Shown here one piece after another: positions 35,690-45,257 of a stretch of DNA of 64,000 nucleotides. Origin of the DNA: an uncultured Lachnospiraceae bacterium (lineage in GTDB: Bacteria > Bacillota > Clostridia > Lachnospirales > Lachnospiraceae). The notes beneath the pieces are model-generated. The model was not told the DNA's origin and did no database searches. It saw only the letters and a list, made by a program, of their open reading frames with translations. Location: assembly GCA_910579505.1 (NCBI GenBank), contig CAJTTZ010000016.1:5207-69206 (forward strand), written 5' to 3'. Each line of letters begins with the position of its first letter. Position 1 is the first letter of the stretch. A program made the position numbers and the translations under genes.

Positions 35690-36775
35690 TCAAGGCATTT
35701 CCCGCGTCAACGCCTCCACAATTTCGGGAAACCTCCACGTTCTACTCTCCCTGTCAAACAGCGCATACGCCCCGCAGTCCCACCAGACACAACAAATCCC
35801 GTAGCGGCGCGACTGTTCCATATAATAATTTGTCCACGCCAGACGCTCCTCTGTGTTCCCCTTGTCCACACAGCCAAACTCCGTGAGTATCACAGGCACA
35901 TGCCGCTCCACAAACAGACTGTTCATATCGGAAAACGCCCGTGCAATCCGCTCCCTCGTCTCAGCGGTATCCCACTGCAGATCGCCGTCATCCTTCTGGC
36001 AGAAGCTGTAGGGCGTATACATATGCACTGACACGATCAGCCGTCCGTCATCCGGCACGATAAGTCCCTGCATGGCGTCCGTCTCGCTGCTGCCCGCGTA
36101 CGGGCAGATCAACAGATAGCGTTTTCGATTGCCGCCTCCCGAAGCCCTTACCGTCTCCACAAAAACAGCGTTCAGGTCATTGACCATGGCGCGCAGCTCT
36201 TCCGTGCCCGAAGTCCACTCCACCTCGCTGTCACGCAGCCTCGGCTCATTCATGGACTCAAACAGAAGCCTCTCGTCGTAATCCCGAAAACGCACTGCAA
36301 TCTGTTCCCAGACCACCGCAAACGCCGCCTCTATCTCCTGTGCCCGCTCCGTTTTCAGATCCAGCCACTCTTCATGGTGTAAGTCCAGTATCACATACAA
36401 ATCTGCGGCGAGCGCCATGTCCGCCACTTCCTGCACCCGGTCCATCCAGACATCGGAAATGTGATAAGACTGATCCAGATGATCCTCCCATGTAACCGGG
36501 ATCCGCACTGTGCCGAAACCCGCCTCTTTCATTGCCAGAAAGGTTTCTTCGTCCGCCTTCGGATTGCCCCAATATGTCTCATATTCCAAGTCGTCCGCAT
36601 CCGGCCTGTAATCCCGAAGCCCTGTGGAATCAAGCGTATTTCCCAGATTGATTCCCGCGCCCATTTGACCGGCAAACCGAATCGCCCTCGTCCTATCCGT
36701 AAGCACAATAGCCAACACTATCAGGCAGAATAGAACAAACAGTCCGGCCAGCCACGCCGCCATTTTTTTCTTCAT
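35690..36775 (-). CDS. Glycoside hydrolase family 5 beta-glucanase (CcsZ-like)
   Basis: A 361-residue GH5 enzyme with an N-terminal membrane anchor (about 5-25). Catalytic landmarks are all present: GAGINLGNTLDS, VRIPVTWEDHL, YVILDLHHEEW, the acid/base Glu177 in FESMNEPRL, HMYTPYSF, and the nucleophile Glu299 in ILTEFGCVD. Cellulose synthesis clusters nearly always carry such a trimming glucanase (BcsZ; CcsZ in the Clostridial operon), which supports the cellulose reading of this locus. The start overlaps the CotH stop by 4 bp, so the genes are translationally coupled. Confidence 0.88.
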   Translation of the reverse strand: MKKKMAAWLAGLFVLFCLIVLAIVLTDRTRAIRFAGQMGAGINLGNTLDSTGLRDYRPDADDLEYETYWGNPKADEETFLAMKEAGFGTVRIPVTWEDHLDQSYHISDVWMDRVQEVADMALAADLYVILDLHHEEWLDLKTERAQEIEAAFAVVWEQIAVRFRDYDERLLFESMNEPRLRDSEVEWTSGTEELRAMVNDLNAVFVETVRASGGGNRKRYLLICPYAGSSETDAMQGLIVPDDGRLIVSVHMYTPYSFCQKDDGDLQWDTAETRERIARAFSDMNSLFVERHVPVILTEFGCVDKGNTEERLAWTNYYMEQSRRYGICCVWWDCGAYALFDRESRTWRFPEIVEALTREMP

Positions 36776-38694
36776 GTTCCGTCTTCCTCAAACACCGCCT
36801 TTATAAACAGCCCGGTTTCTGGTATCTCCAATTCCAGCGATGTCTCCGTCCTGATTTCCCTTTCCTGTCCTTCGCCAATCTCCCATCCGGCAAAGCGATA
36901 CCCTTCGCCGGCCGTTACCGAAAGCGTAATCGGATAGTCCGTAAAATACTCCCCCTGCCATCTTCCCTGTTCGTCAAGGGTCGGCGTGATCGTATTTAAA
37001 GCTATCCGCCCTGCGCAAGGCTCTGCCGTTTCTATTTGGACAGGAGCAAGCACGCCTTCCAGTCCAAAGTTTTCTTTCAGATACTTCGCGGCGTATGGCT
37101 TTCTGTTCTTTATAAATGCCCTGATATCCGCCACTTCCTCATCCAAGCCGTGCAGGCTTTCTCCACCGTAAAACCTTGTCAGGTGTGACTCTAGCGGCTC
37201 TCTCATCAGCGCAAGCCAGTCCTCAATCACCGGTTCCGTATTTCCCACCGAGAAAGTCTCGTTGGCGAGATCCATAAGCGTGATGGCAAACTGCTTTTTG
37301 AACGCGTCGCACTGACATAAGTTGAAAAATGCGGGGTTCCTCTCCATGGCATACTTAAGCACATCTTTTTCCACCGATTTTTCCTGCAGCGAGCTTGTGT
37401 TAACGTCAAACAGCATCCACCGCCATCTGCCGTCAGAACTTTTTACCCCCCCCCCTATATTTTCAGCCTGTTTGCGCGTTCTCCAAAAAGCCTCGTTCGT
37501 ACCGGGCCAGTCTGCCCAGCTGCCGATATAAATCTCCGTGGCGTAGTAGTCAATATAGCTTTGCAGATCAATCGTATAACCGAGTGACTCGTAATTCTTA
37601 GCCTCGTTAAAATCCGTATTCTGCAGATAATTTGTCATACTGACGTAAACCGACCAGTCCTCCTCGCTCTCCCGGGTCAGTCTGCCATTCTTAATCATGA
37701 TAATATTATCGTCGTCAACACCATAATAGTACCCAAGGAACGTATCTGTATATCTTTCGGTAAGCCAGTAGACACCCCAGTATTCACCGTTCAGAAACAT
37801 GACGTACGGCTCATAATGCATCGTGCAGAAACTTCTGTCTTTTGTCAGGGTGGACACAAACATATCGCGGAACTTTGCAATGGTGTCCTGTCCGCCCGCC
37901 GTGAGCGTCACCGTATCCGCCATATATCCTGTTCCAAATAAATCTGCATAAAACCTCGCTGCCAGACTATAATTTTCCCTCGCGTACAGGTTCAGGCTTT
38001 TGGGCAGATAAGACCGGCTGCCGCCGCCCTGAATCCGAATGCCGCAGGACTGCTTAAGAAGCGCTTCCCTCTCGGTGTTAAAAATCTGGATATCCGCCGG
38101 GCGCTCCCATGCGAAACCGTGATTGTAAGAATTTGCGTTTTCCCACAGAGGCTCCCCGTTTTCATCAAGATTGGTCTCGTATTTACGTCCGAGGACATAA
38201 ATGCCTGTATCATAGTCAAAAAGATTTTCAGGGGCCGTCACTATGGACACGACATTCATGTCCTGATAGCCTGTCCTGCCCTCGTATCCGACAAAATAAC
38301 TTTCTGTCCTAACTTTGCCGAAGTTTCCGTCCGCATCCCTGTAAGCCGCCCTCACTACTGTGCATTTATCCACAGGGTAGTCCGGCAGTTTATATTTCGG
38401 ATCGTCCGCCATATCAGTTCTCATGGAATATACATTCGGATGCGAAGTCGCATCATCTACAAAAATGGGGGTTGTATAGAGAATTGCATTTTCATCCGGT
38501 TCCGAACCATCCAGCGTATAATAGATTTGTGTTCCAAAAGGAGCCGTCAGTCTCAGTTCAAAGGGCTCCTCATAAAACCCGGATTCTCTGGAAAAGCACA
38601 GATCTGCAGGAATGTATCTGTCGCACAAAAGAAGCAGTCCCAAAGCGCCGCATATCAATAACAGGCAAAACAACGCACGTTTCCGACTCATCAT
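36772..38694 (-). CDS. CotH-family kinase-like protein 1 (with FN3-associated N-domain)
   Basis: A 640-residue exported protein: membrane anchor about 7-24, then a chitobiase/FN3-associated-type domain (LTAPFGTQIYYTLDGSEPDE), then the CotH domain (about 135-520) with NVVSIVTAPENLFDY, GIRIQGGGSRSYLPKSLNLY, VMFLNGEYWGVYWLTERY and MLFDVNTSS, and a C-terminal repeat-like strand (YRFAGWEIGEG). CotH proteins are atypical kinases; spore CotH phosphorylates coat proteins. Here the locus is polysaccharide-related, so the substrate is open. The gene contains a G10 tract (37446-37455). It overlaps the DUF4956 gene by 4 bp. Confidence 0.8.
   Translation of the reverse strand: MMSRKRALFCLLLICGALGLLLLCDRYIPADLCFSRESGFYEEPFELRLTAPFGTQIYYTLDGSEPDENAILYTTPIFVDDATSHPNVYSMRTDMADDPKYKLPDYPVDKCTVVRAAYRDADGNFGKVRTESYFVGYEGRTGYQDMNVVSIVTAPENLFDYDTGIYVLGRKYETNLDENGEPLWENANSYNHGFAWERPADIQIFNTEREALLKQSCGIRIQGGGSRSYLPKSLNLYARENYSLAARFYADLFGTGYMADTVTLTAGGQDTIAKFRDMFVSTLTKDRSFCTMHYEPYVMFLNGEYWGVYWLTERYTDTFLGYYYGVDDDNIIMIKNGRLTRESEEDWSVYVSMTNYLQNTDFNEAKNYESLGYTIDLQSYIDYYATEIYIGSWADWPGTNEAFWRTRKQAENIGGGVKSSDGRWRWMLFDVNTSSLQEKSVEKDVLKYAMERNPAFFNLCQCDAFKKQFAITLMDLANETFSVGNTEPVIEDWLALMREPLESHLTRFYGGESLHGLDEEVADIRAFIKNRKPYAAKYLKENFGLEGVLAPVQIETAEPCAGRIALNTITPTLDEQGRWQGEYFTDYPITLSVTAGEGYRFAGWEIGEGQEREIRTETSLELEIPETGLFIKAVFEEDGT
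37446..37455 (-). repeat. G10 homopolymer within cotH-like gene 1
   Basis: Ten C on the plus strand (ten G in the coding strand) encode Gly-Gly-Gly within NIGGGVKSS. A gain or loss of one base would shift the frame in the middle of the CotH domain. Such tracts are classical slippage sites. Confidence 0.85.
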
Positions 38695-39365
38695 CCTACC
38701 GTTTCCCCGGACTGGGCAACCCAGTTTACTGACTCGATACCCGGAACAGACAAAAGTGCATCCAGCACACCAAGATCAATTTCGCCCTTTGTCCCGATCT
38801 CACATATCATCTCCTCATGCTCCGCATCCTTGTTTGCAGTCCGCACCCGGAAACTGACAACATAAGGTTTCAGCTTCTCCTCAAACTGCTTCCTGTCAAT
38901 GGCCTCTCCTCCCCCGTTTACGATCAGCAGATATCTGTTCCTGATTCCCGGTACCTTGCTGGAAAGAATCAAAACGGCCGCGATGAACAGCACCGTGGTA
39001 AATGTCAGCCGCCAGTTTTGCGAGCTTACACACAGTCCCTCAGCCATGGCCCAAAAAATAAACATGGTATCCCTGCTGTCCTTCACCGCCGTGCGGAAAC
39101 GGACAATGGACAGCGCGCCAACCATGCCGAGCGACACGGCGATATTACTGCTGATCATCATCATTACCACCACAGTAATCAGGTGCATGATTACAAGCGA
39201 CCAATTAAACCTCCTGTTATACACTATTTTTTCCGAAGAAATATAGTACGTCAGGTAGATCACCATTCCGACCGCCAGACCGCACATCAGAATCAGCAGC
39301 GTTGTTCTCACACCGTAATCGCTGCTGTTCGTATAAAAATATCCAAGAACTTCTTCCTTTGACAT
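38691..39365 (-). CDS. DUF4956 membrane protein 1
   Basis: A 224-residue integral membrane protein with about four helices (about 19-41, 55-75, 80-95 and 119-134). The hallmark stretch is AVSLGMVGALSIVRFRTAVK, followed by DSRDTMFIFW, shared almost exactly by the paralogue at 47048-47734. The C-terminal 90 residues are soluble (VVSFRVRTANKDAEHEEMIC). The family has no defined activity but is regularly next to VTC and CotH genes. Start and stop overlap or abut both neighbours (15 bp to VTC, 4-bp overlap with CotH), suggesting a physical complex. Confidence 0.85.
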   Translation of the reverse strand: MSKEEVLGYFYTNSSDYGVRTTLLILMCGLAVGMVIYLTYYISSEKIVYNRRFNWSLVIMHLITVVVMMMISSNIAVSLGMVGALSIVRFRTAVKDSRDTMFIFWAMAEGLCVSSQNWRLTFTTVLFIAAVLILSSKVPGIRNRYLLIVNGGGEAIDRKQFEEKLKPYVVSFRVRTANKDAEHEEMICEIGTKGEIDLGVLDALLSVPGIESVNWVAQSGETVG

Positions 39366-39380
39366 CGCAAATCTACTCCC

Positions 39381-40088
39381 TTAATAGTTAAAGTCATAGT
39401 AAACCGGCCGTCCGGCGCAGTATTTACTGCAAGTGCCCTGCGTCAGATGAAACTGCGAAAGCATGGCTGACAAAAACCCCATAAGCTTCCCGCTGTATTT
39501 CACTTCCAGAACCGCATCTTCCTTCATAACGGGCACATAGCGGACATCCGGCGAAAAGATATCCAGATTGGATTCCGAAGATCTGACATTCATATCCAGC
39601 GTAATACGCGTGTCATACATAGGATACCTGTACGCCAGCCTGTCGTATGCAATCTGCACGACGGGACGGTACTGTCCCTGCGCCATGATACCATAAGCCC
39701 TCAGACTTGTTTCGGAAACGTCATAATAGTGCTTTAACACCTTTATATTCCCGTGCGAGAGTTCGGCTGCATCGGACGCCGACACGATCAGGCTCAGTTT
39801 TTGCTGCCTGTCATCCGTTTTCTTCTTAATTTCCAGCTTACACAGGGACGCCTCTCCACCGTAAATCCGCAGACGTATCTTTTTACGGTCCATCACACCC
39901 GCAAGCTTTTCCGAAAAGTCAGTCTGGCCCACAGAATCAAAGTAAAGGCTTCTCACCAGATACGGTCCCTTTGTGCAGTGCTCGTCCCTCTGCAGCAGCC
40001 TGTCCAGCTGGTCCCTTATCTCCAGGGCCCTGCCAAGCGGCACGATATATTTGATTTCCTTTCTCCGGGTATAAAGTTCTCTGCCCAT
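39381..40088 (-). CDS. VTC-domain (polyphosphate polymerase-like) protein 1
   Basis: A 235-residue protein that is essentially a lone VTC tunnel domain, without an SPX domain. Basic and acidic tunnel motifs are visible: EIKYIVPLGRA, YLVRSLYFDSVGQTDFSEKL, RKKIRLRIYGGEASLCKLEI and VLEVKYSGKLMGFLSAML. Yeast Vtc4 makes polyphosphate from ATP using these residues, but many bacterial VTC proteins are untested. It is the first gene of the second transcription unit, behind the promoter at 40153-40181. A paralogue lies at 47736-48431 in the same gene order. Confidence 0.85.
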   Translation of the reverse strand: MGRELYTRRKEIKYIVPLGRALEIRDQLDRLLQRDEHCTKGPYLVRSLYFDSVGQTDFSEKLAGVMDRKKIRLRIYGGEASLCKLEIKKKTDDRQQKLSLIVSASDAAELSHGNIKVLKHYYDVSETSLRAYGIMAQGQYRPVVQIAYDRLAYRYPMYDTRITLDMNVRSSESNLDIFSPDVRYVPVMKEDAVLEVKYSGKLMGFLSAMLSQFHLTQGTCSKYCAGRPVYYDFNY

Positions 40089-40152
40089 TATATGATCCGG
40101 ATTCCTCTCCCGCTTTCAAAAAACAGCGCTGCTATTTGGTAAATCCCAACAA

Positions 40153-40181
40153 TTATAGCATCAACGAACCTTGATTTCAAC
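40153..40181 (-). promoter_or_regulatory. Internal promoter of the glucan locus
   Basis: Minus-strand TTGAAA (40176-40181), 17-bp spacer, TATAAT (40153-40158), a near-consensus vegetative promoter between the synthase stop and the VTC-1 start. It splits the locus into two transcription units. Confidence 0.7.
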
Positions 40182-40183
40182 CG

Positions 40184-42529
40184 CTATCCAAGCAGGCCGA
40201 TCTCATTAAATTCTTCTGTCTTTGCGGCGCGCGCCTGCATGTTTTCCCCTTCCGCCTTCACTGCCGCCCTGTTCTGCACAGTCAGCCATGCGAGCAGCTC
40301 GTTTCTCGTCTTCCTGTCGTCCACCAGTTCTCTATAATTTACTACATTGTAGAGATGCAGACCCTTTCGGATCTCATTCTCAAATCGGCACTTCAAGACG
40401 ATGCCATCCCTAACCTCCAACTGCAAATCCTCCGGCATACCGTCGTCTTCCACTGTCACGCAGACATAGTTAAAGTCAAAGACTTTCACAGTGTCAATTC
40501 CTTCGTTCAGGCAGCGCACATGCTCGTCAATCAGAACGCGCGGATAATTTCGTTTCTGGTAAAAGGGCGGGGTCACGCGCTTTTTCAGGTTCAGTTTCAA
40601 GTCTTCAAAACTTCCGCTGTCCTTCTTAATTTCCGTCGGAACCGTCGGGATTCTGTCATAGAGGATTCCGAGAAGTTCGTCGTAACTGCCGTTTATGTCC
40701 GTGACCTTCATAGAGTAAATCCAATCGTCGTCCCGCTGACTCACATGCACCACCGAGGCAAACATATCCACATGATAGTCCTCCGTGTCCAGAAAGATTT
40801 CCACATTCTCATTCTCCTCGAAGAAATACGGCTTGGGGAGCGTCATGGAAATCCCCGCTTCCGAAGCGTCCCTCGTCATGCCAGTATACACTTCCCCCTT
40901 ATACTTCACCTTGCAGGGCATATGCACCAGAACCCGCTCGGTCTTTCGGTAAGGTATCCTCCCGTCCACAAAAAACAGCGACATAACAAGCAGAAACAGA
41001 TTGTTAATCAGCCAGAACAGCACCACAATCGGCCCGAAAGAACCGCTGTCGAGCATAATCAGCACACATCGCAGAATCCCCCAGACCGACAGCACTATCA
41101 GAATCAAAAAAGGAATGGAGTAGAGGAAGTTCTTCCCCTTCTCGTTCTTCTGCCCGCCCTTGCTTGTCACCTTGAATTTTTTCATCGAAATACCCACCGA
41201 CTCAAACAGCACAGGCAGCAGCATATACGGGAAAAGAACCGTCTCATAAATGCTCGTCCACTTGGTCGAGCGGATATTGCGCGAGAGCATCCGCAGGCTG
41301 ATGTTGCTGCTTATATACATCGGCAGCCAGAAAATCAGCACCTGCGCCAGCGTGCACTTAAATACCATAAATCCAAACGTCGCGTACAGAATCGGCGACA
41401 TAATGTATATCAGCCGTTTTAGGGGCGCATACCAGTACCAGACAGACGCCCAGTAATTCATCTTCTGCGAGAAATTCAGCTCCGACGCGGTAAAAATATG
41501 CATCTTTCTGCCCGTGGCAATCACACCCCTCGCCCAGCGCGTCCTCTGCTGTACCAGATCTTTTAAATCCTGCGGTGAAAGCCCCGACGCAAGCGGTTCC
41601 GCCGTGCCGAGACTCACATACTGTTTTTTCTCAATCAAAATGCCCGTGGCAAAGTCTTCCGTGATGGCCCCGGTATAGAAACCGCCTATCGCCTCCAGCG
41701 CCTCCCTGGAAAGCACCGTGTTGGAACCGCCGTAAATGACGCTGTTCGTCTTTGTGCGCGCCACCTGAATGTCTTTATAAAAATAGTCCTGCTCATTTGG
41801 GATCCGGGACTCCGAATACAGATTAAACTGAAACAGATCCAGATTATAAAAACTTTGCGGGGACTGCAAAAAGCCGAGTTTGATTTTATCCTCCTCTTTC
41901 CTGTCCCTGTTTCTCAGTTCCGCATCCACAAAATAAGGGATCGTCTTCATCAAAAAGTTGCTTCTCGGAATCATATCCGCGTCAAAAGTAACCACATAAG
42001 GCGAATCGGAATGCGCCAGCGCATTATTCAAATTTCCCGCTTTTGCCCCCTCGTGGTCCTCCCTGTCCAGATAATTGACGCCAAGCCGGTCCGCCAGCAC
42101 ACGCATTTCCTCCCTGTGCCCGTCGTCGCACAGATAAATATGCACCTTTTTCGGATCGGGATACTTCATTCTCGTACATCCCCGCAGCGTTTTGTAGAGC
42201 AGTTCCACATCCTCGCTGTAAGTCGCGACAAAAACGTCCACATCCGGGAACGCGTCTGACGGCAGATTCTCCGGGAACGGATATCCCTCCACCGAATACA
42301 TGTTGGCATAGTGGACAAAAGCCTCCACCATGCCGAGCACTTCCACCACAAGCAGCGCAATGCCCGCAACGATGGACACGATTCCGTACTCAAAAGGAAT
42401 CGTAAAGAAGACTCTCCACATCAGGTACATGATGGTGAAAAACATATTCAGCAAAAACCAGATCTTTCCCTTCCAGTTATGGAAAAAGCCGCGCATATAC
42501 GCGCCGAAGCTTTCTCTTTCCCGCGCCAT
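40184..42529 (-). CDS. Cellulose-synthase-like GT2 with C-terminal PilZ domain (BcsA/CcsA-like)
   Basis: A 781-residue membrane glycosyltransferase. Two N-terminal helices (about 23-44 and 51-75) precede the GT-A domain with DDGH (135-138), FDADM (Asp183, Asp185), TED (Asp292) and QRTRW (328-332), the processive beta-glucan signature. About six more helices follow, then a PilZ domain with RKTER (528-532) and DASEAG (554-559), the RxxxR and DxSxxG motifs that bind c-di-GMP. In BcsA this domain relieves gate-loop inhibition, so synthesis should need c-di-GMP. About 120 residues of unassigned sequence follow the PilZ core. No BcsB homologue is seen in the locus. Confidence 0.9.
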   Translation of the reverse strand: MARERESFGAYMRGFFHNWKGKIWFLLNMFFTIMYLMWRVFFTIPFEYGIVSIVAGIALLVVEVLGMVEAFVHYANMYSVEGYPFPENLPSDAFPDVDVFVATYSEDVELLYKTLRGCTRMKYPDPKKVHIYLCDDGHREEMRVLADRLGVNYLDREDHEGAKAGNLNNALAHSDSPYVVTFDADMIPRSNFLMKTIPYFVDAELRNRDRKEEDKIKLGFLQSPQSFYNLDLFQFNLYSESRIPNEQDYFYKDIQVARTKTNSVIYGGSNTVLSREALEAIGGFYTGAITEDFATGILIEKKQYVSLGTAEPLASGLSPQDLKDLVQQRTRWARGVIATGRKMHIFTASELNFSQKMNYWASVWYWYAPLKRLIYIMSPILYATFGFMVFKCTLAQVLIFWLPMYISSNISLRMLSRNIRSTKWTSIYETVLFPYMLLPVLFESVGISMKKFKVTSKGGQKNEKGKNFLYSIPFLILIVLSVWGILRCVLIMLDSGSFGPIVVLFWLINNLFLLVMSLFFVDGRIPYRKTERVLVHMPCKVKYKGEVYTGMTRDASEAGISMTLPKPYFFEENENVEIFLDTEDYHVDMFASVVHVSQRDDDWIYSMKVTDINGSYDELLGILYDRIPTVPTEIKKDSGSFEDLKLNLKKRVTPPFYQKRNYPRVLIDEHVRCLNEGIDTVKVFDFNYVCVTVEDDGMPEDLQLEVRDGIVLKCRFENEIRKGLHLYNVVNYRELVDDRKTRNELLAWLTVQNRAAVKAEGENMQARAAKTEEFNEIGLLG

Positions 42530-42531
42530 CG

Positions 42532-43806
42532 CTATTCCCCCTTAAAGAAGTTAAAGGCATCCCCGTTAATATTGTAGGGATAGATTTCCATTATGATATA
42601 ATCAAATTTATTTTCCTTCACATAGCTTTCAATATCCAGCACGTGCGATTCCTCCAGCGACCAGATGGCGTCCAGCTCGCCGCACATGGGCGCGAGAAAT
42701 ACCATCATTGGAGAAAAATAGGAGTCCCTGATCGCAAAGATTTTCACACCGTCCGGGTTGTCCTCATTGACAATGTGCTCGTAAGGCCGCAGGCCGTTGA
42801 GATACAGGGAATACTGGGAATCGCTGTAGATATCGTCGTGCTCTAGAAGCACATCCGTATCCATCAGGGACTCTGTGGTAGGGCCGCGGAAATGCTGCGT
42901 TACATCCGTCACGCCCATACAGTGCCTGTCGAATTTGTTCTCAAATGTGGGCCAAAGCGCTTCGAAATCTTCCAGCCCGCTGAAATTGGCCCCCGTCTTT
43001 CGCCCCATGGAACCAAGCATGCCCTGACGGTAAGTCACCCGCTCATAATTTGCCGGATCCATATAAAACCCGTCCGGGTCAAGCCCCGCGTCAAATTTTT
43101 CATTCATCTGTTCCACCAGAATCTGCGTCGCGGCAAAAGCGGCCGGAATCGTCCAGTGGTGGTCTGTCTTAAAAAACGCGTCCTGTATCGAAAGTTCTTC
43201 GTTCGGGATGTACTTTCTGCAGTCCACCGTCTCTATTCCATAACGGTTCATGTAAAACAGCGTCTCGTCCACAATCGTGTCCGGGTCGTTGACGGGCATT
43301 CCCGTGCGGAAATTCGTCTCGCCGCGCACATACTTTCCCGGCGTCACAAAGAACAGAACCTTCGTCCCGTTCGGTTCCACGCAGTCCTGCAGGCGGCGCA
43401 TCCTTCTGGCATATTCCTCCGCATCATTTGTGTCTTCCCGGAAAAAAGATGCGTAGTGCAGATAGCCGTCCTCATCCTTGATATAGCTGAAATTGTTAAA
43501 TTCCCGCTTGTCCAAAAGCACCTGTATATAGGAATAGGTCTCAATAAACTCCATCCGCCCGTACATGGAACTGATAATGCTCGCATCCAGGGCCGATACG
43601 GTCTTTGCAATCGTATCCTGTGCCGTCTCAGGAGAAATGCCGTCGGCCAGACTCTCCTCCACCGTCTCCACCCACGCATCGCCGCCATACCAGGCATTCA
43701 ATCCGGCATAGCCAAACACGCCGGCCAGAAAAAGTACGGCAAATATGTTTTTTCGCAATATATAGGCCCGCAACGGGTTCTTTTTTCTTCTTCTTTTTCC
43801 TGCCAC
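42532..43806 (-). CDS. DHHW / AlgX-like SGNH-fold protein (acyl transfer partner)
   Basis: A 424-residue protein with an N-terminal membrane anchor (about 20-38) and an extracytoplasmic domain. The family landmark is FFKTDHHWTIPAAFA, the DHHW motif. Other conserved phrases are VLFFVTPGKYVRGET and KIFAIRDSYFSPMMVFLAP, the latter carrying the serine expected for a GDSL/SGNH-like site. Proteins of this type (AlgX/AlgJ) complete O-acetylation of exported polysaccharides by taking acyl groups from an MBOAT protein; the MBOAT gene lies 12 bp upstream. It is followed by the synthase gene with a 2-bp gap. Confidence 0.82.
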   Translation of the reverse strand: MAGKRRRKKNPLRAYILRKNIFAVLFLAGVFGYAGLNAWYGGDAWVETVEESLADGISPETAQDTIAKTVSALDASIISSMYGRMEFIETYSYIQVLLDKREFNNFSYIKDEDGYLHYASFFREDTNDAEEYARRMRRLQDCVEPNGTKVLFFVTPGKYVRGETNFRTGMPVNDPDTIVDETLFYMNRYGIETVDCRKYIPNEELSIQDAFFKTDHHWTIPAAFAATQILVEQMNEKFDAGLDPDGFYMDPANYERVTYRQGMLGSMGRKTGANFSGLEDFEALWPTFENKFDRHCMGVTDVTQHFRGPTTESLMDTDVLLEHDDIYSDSQYSLYLNGLRPYEHIVNEDNPDGVKIFAIRDSYFSPMMVFLAPMCGELDAIWSLEESHVLDIESYVKENKFDYIIMEIYPYNINGDAFNFFKGE

Positions 43807-43818
43807 AAAGCTACCCCG

Positions 43819-45234
43819 CTAGAAATTAAAGTAAATAAACGGATTATATGTTCCGCTTGCCATATAAGCCACGCATACGACCAGAAGTATCATCAGACCG
43901 ATCGGATAAGTCAAAACACCTACCCGGCTGATCAGCGATTTCGGATTTTTATACAGAATTTCATTCATATTCCTGGCAACCGGCATGGAGAAAAGAATGC
44001 CCAGTACAAGAAAAACAAAATTCTCCCGCAGCATCATCACCGCCAGGTCGCTGTAAAAGCCATTGTTATTTACGCCGAGCATATTCATAAAAAACCGTCC
44101 CGCCTGATATAGGTTGTCCGCGCGGAACACCACCCAGAGCGCATTGACAATCATCAGCGTATAAAAATGCCTTACGAATCTGCTCTTTATCTTTTTCGGA
44201 TATTCGAAAAACCGCTCCGCAAGCTGGAAGACAAAGTACATCAGCCCCCAGAAAAGAAATGTCCAGTTCGCGCCGTGCCAGATACCTGTCAGGAGCCACA
44301 CCACGAGCATATTGCGAACCATAAAGTCCTGATTTTTCACGCGGCTGCCGCCGAGCGGGAAATAGACATATTCCCGAAACCAGTCCGTCAGGGAAATATG
44401 CCACCTTTTCCAGAAATCCGAAATGGATTCCGCAATGTACGGATAGTTAAAGTTCTCGGGGAACTTAAATCCAAAACAGAGCCCAAGCCCGATTGCCATA
44501 TCGGAATAGGCCGAAAAGTCATAATAAATCTGCAGGCTGTAGGAAATGCTGCCAAGCCACGCCAGCATCACCGGCACAGCCATTCTCTCCGTGCCGATCA
44601 TCGACCAGCGGAAGATATTGTCCGCCATTCCCGCAAAACAGTTGGAGAGCAGAATTTTCTTGCCAAGTCCCACTGTAAACCGGCTGATTCCCATGGAAAA
44701 CATGTCAAAGTTCGATTTCCTGCGGCGGATCTGCTCCGCTATCGTATTGTACTGGATAATCGGTCCGGCAATCAGCTGCGGGAAAAAGGAAATGTAGAGC
44801 CCCACATAGAAGGGATTCTCCGCCTTAACCGTCCCACGGTACACATCCACCACATAGGACATCGCCTGGAAGGTAAAAAAGGAAATGCCGATAGGCAGCG
44901 GCAGCGACACCGATTCCACGCCGAATATCTCCATCACAAAACCCAGATATTTAAACACAAACAAGGTCGCAAGATTCAAGGCGACCGCAAGAAACAATAC
45001 AGCCTTTCTGCTGCCCTCTCCCCTAAGCTTCTGCACCATCCCCGCCAGCAGGGAATTGACAAGTATGGATGCGATCATCAAAAGCACGTACAGCGGTTCT
45101 CCCCAGGCGTAAAAAATGAGACTGGCAAGCAGCAGAATCACATTCTGGCACGCCCTGGAAAAGAAGAACATGTAGTACAAAATCAGTACAGCCGGGAAGA
45201 AGATGAACAAAAATACGATACTGGAAAAAAGCAT
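43819..45234 (-). CDS. MBOAT-family O-acyltransferase (AlgI/DltB-like)
   Basis: A 471-residue polytopic membrane protein with about ten helices. Family markers are PIGISFFTFQAMSYVVDVYR, FFPQLIAGPIIQY, and the active-site histidine in LLTGIWHGANWTFLFWG. AlgI-type proteins move acyl groups across the membrane for O-acetylation of alginate, cellulose or peptidoglycan. Together with the DHHW protein this implies that the glucan is acetylated. AGAAAGGAG precedes the ATG; the tiny membrane-protein gene lies 23 bp upstream, an arrangement like that of DltX with DltB. Confidence 0.93.
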   Translation of the reverse strand: MLFSSIVFLFIFFPAVLILYYMFFFSRACQNVILLLASLIFYAWGEPLYVLLMIASILVNSLLAGMVQKLRGEGSRKAVLFLAVALNLATLFVFKYLGFVMEIFGVESVSLPLPIGISFFTFQAMSYVVDVYRGTVKAENPFYVGLYISFFPQLIAGPIIQYNTIAEQIRRRKSNFDMFSMGISRFTVGLGKKILLSNCFAGMADNIFRWSMIGTERMAVPVMLAWLGSISYSLQIYYDFSAYSDMAIGLGLCFGFKFPENFNYPYIAESISDFWKRWHISLTDWFREYVYFPLGGSRVKNQDFMVRNMLVVWLLTGIWHGANWTFLFWGLMYFVFQLAERFFEYPKKIKSRFVRHFYTLMIVNALWVVFRADNLYQAGRFFMNMLGVNNNGFYSDLAVMMLRENFVFLVLGILFSMPVARNMNEILYKNPKSLISRVGVLTYPIGLMILLVVCVAYMASGTYNPFIYFNF

Positions 45235-45257
45235 ACCGCATCTCCTTTCTCCTGTTC

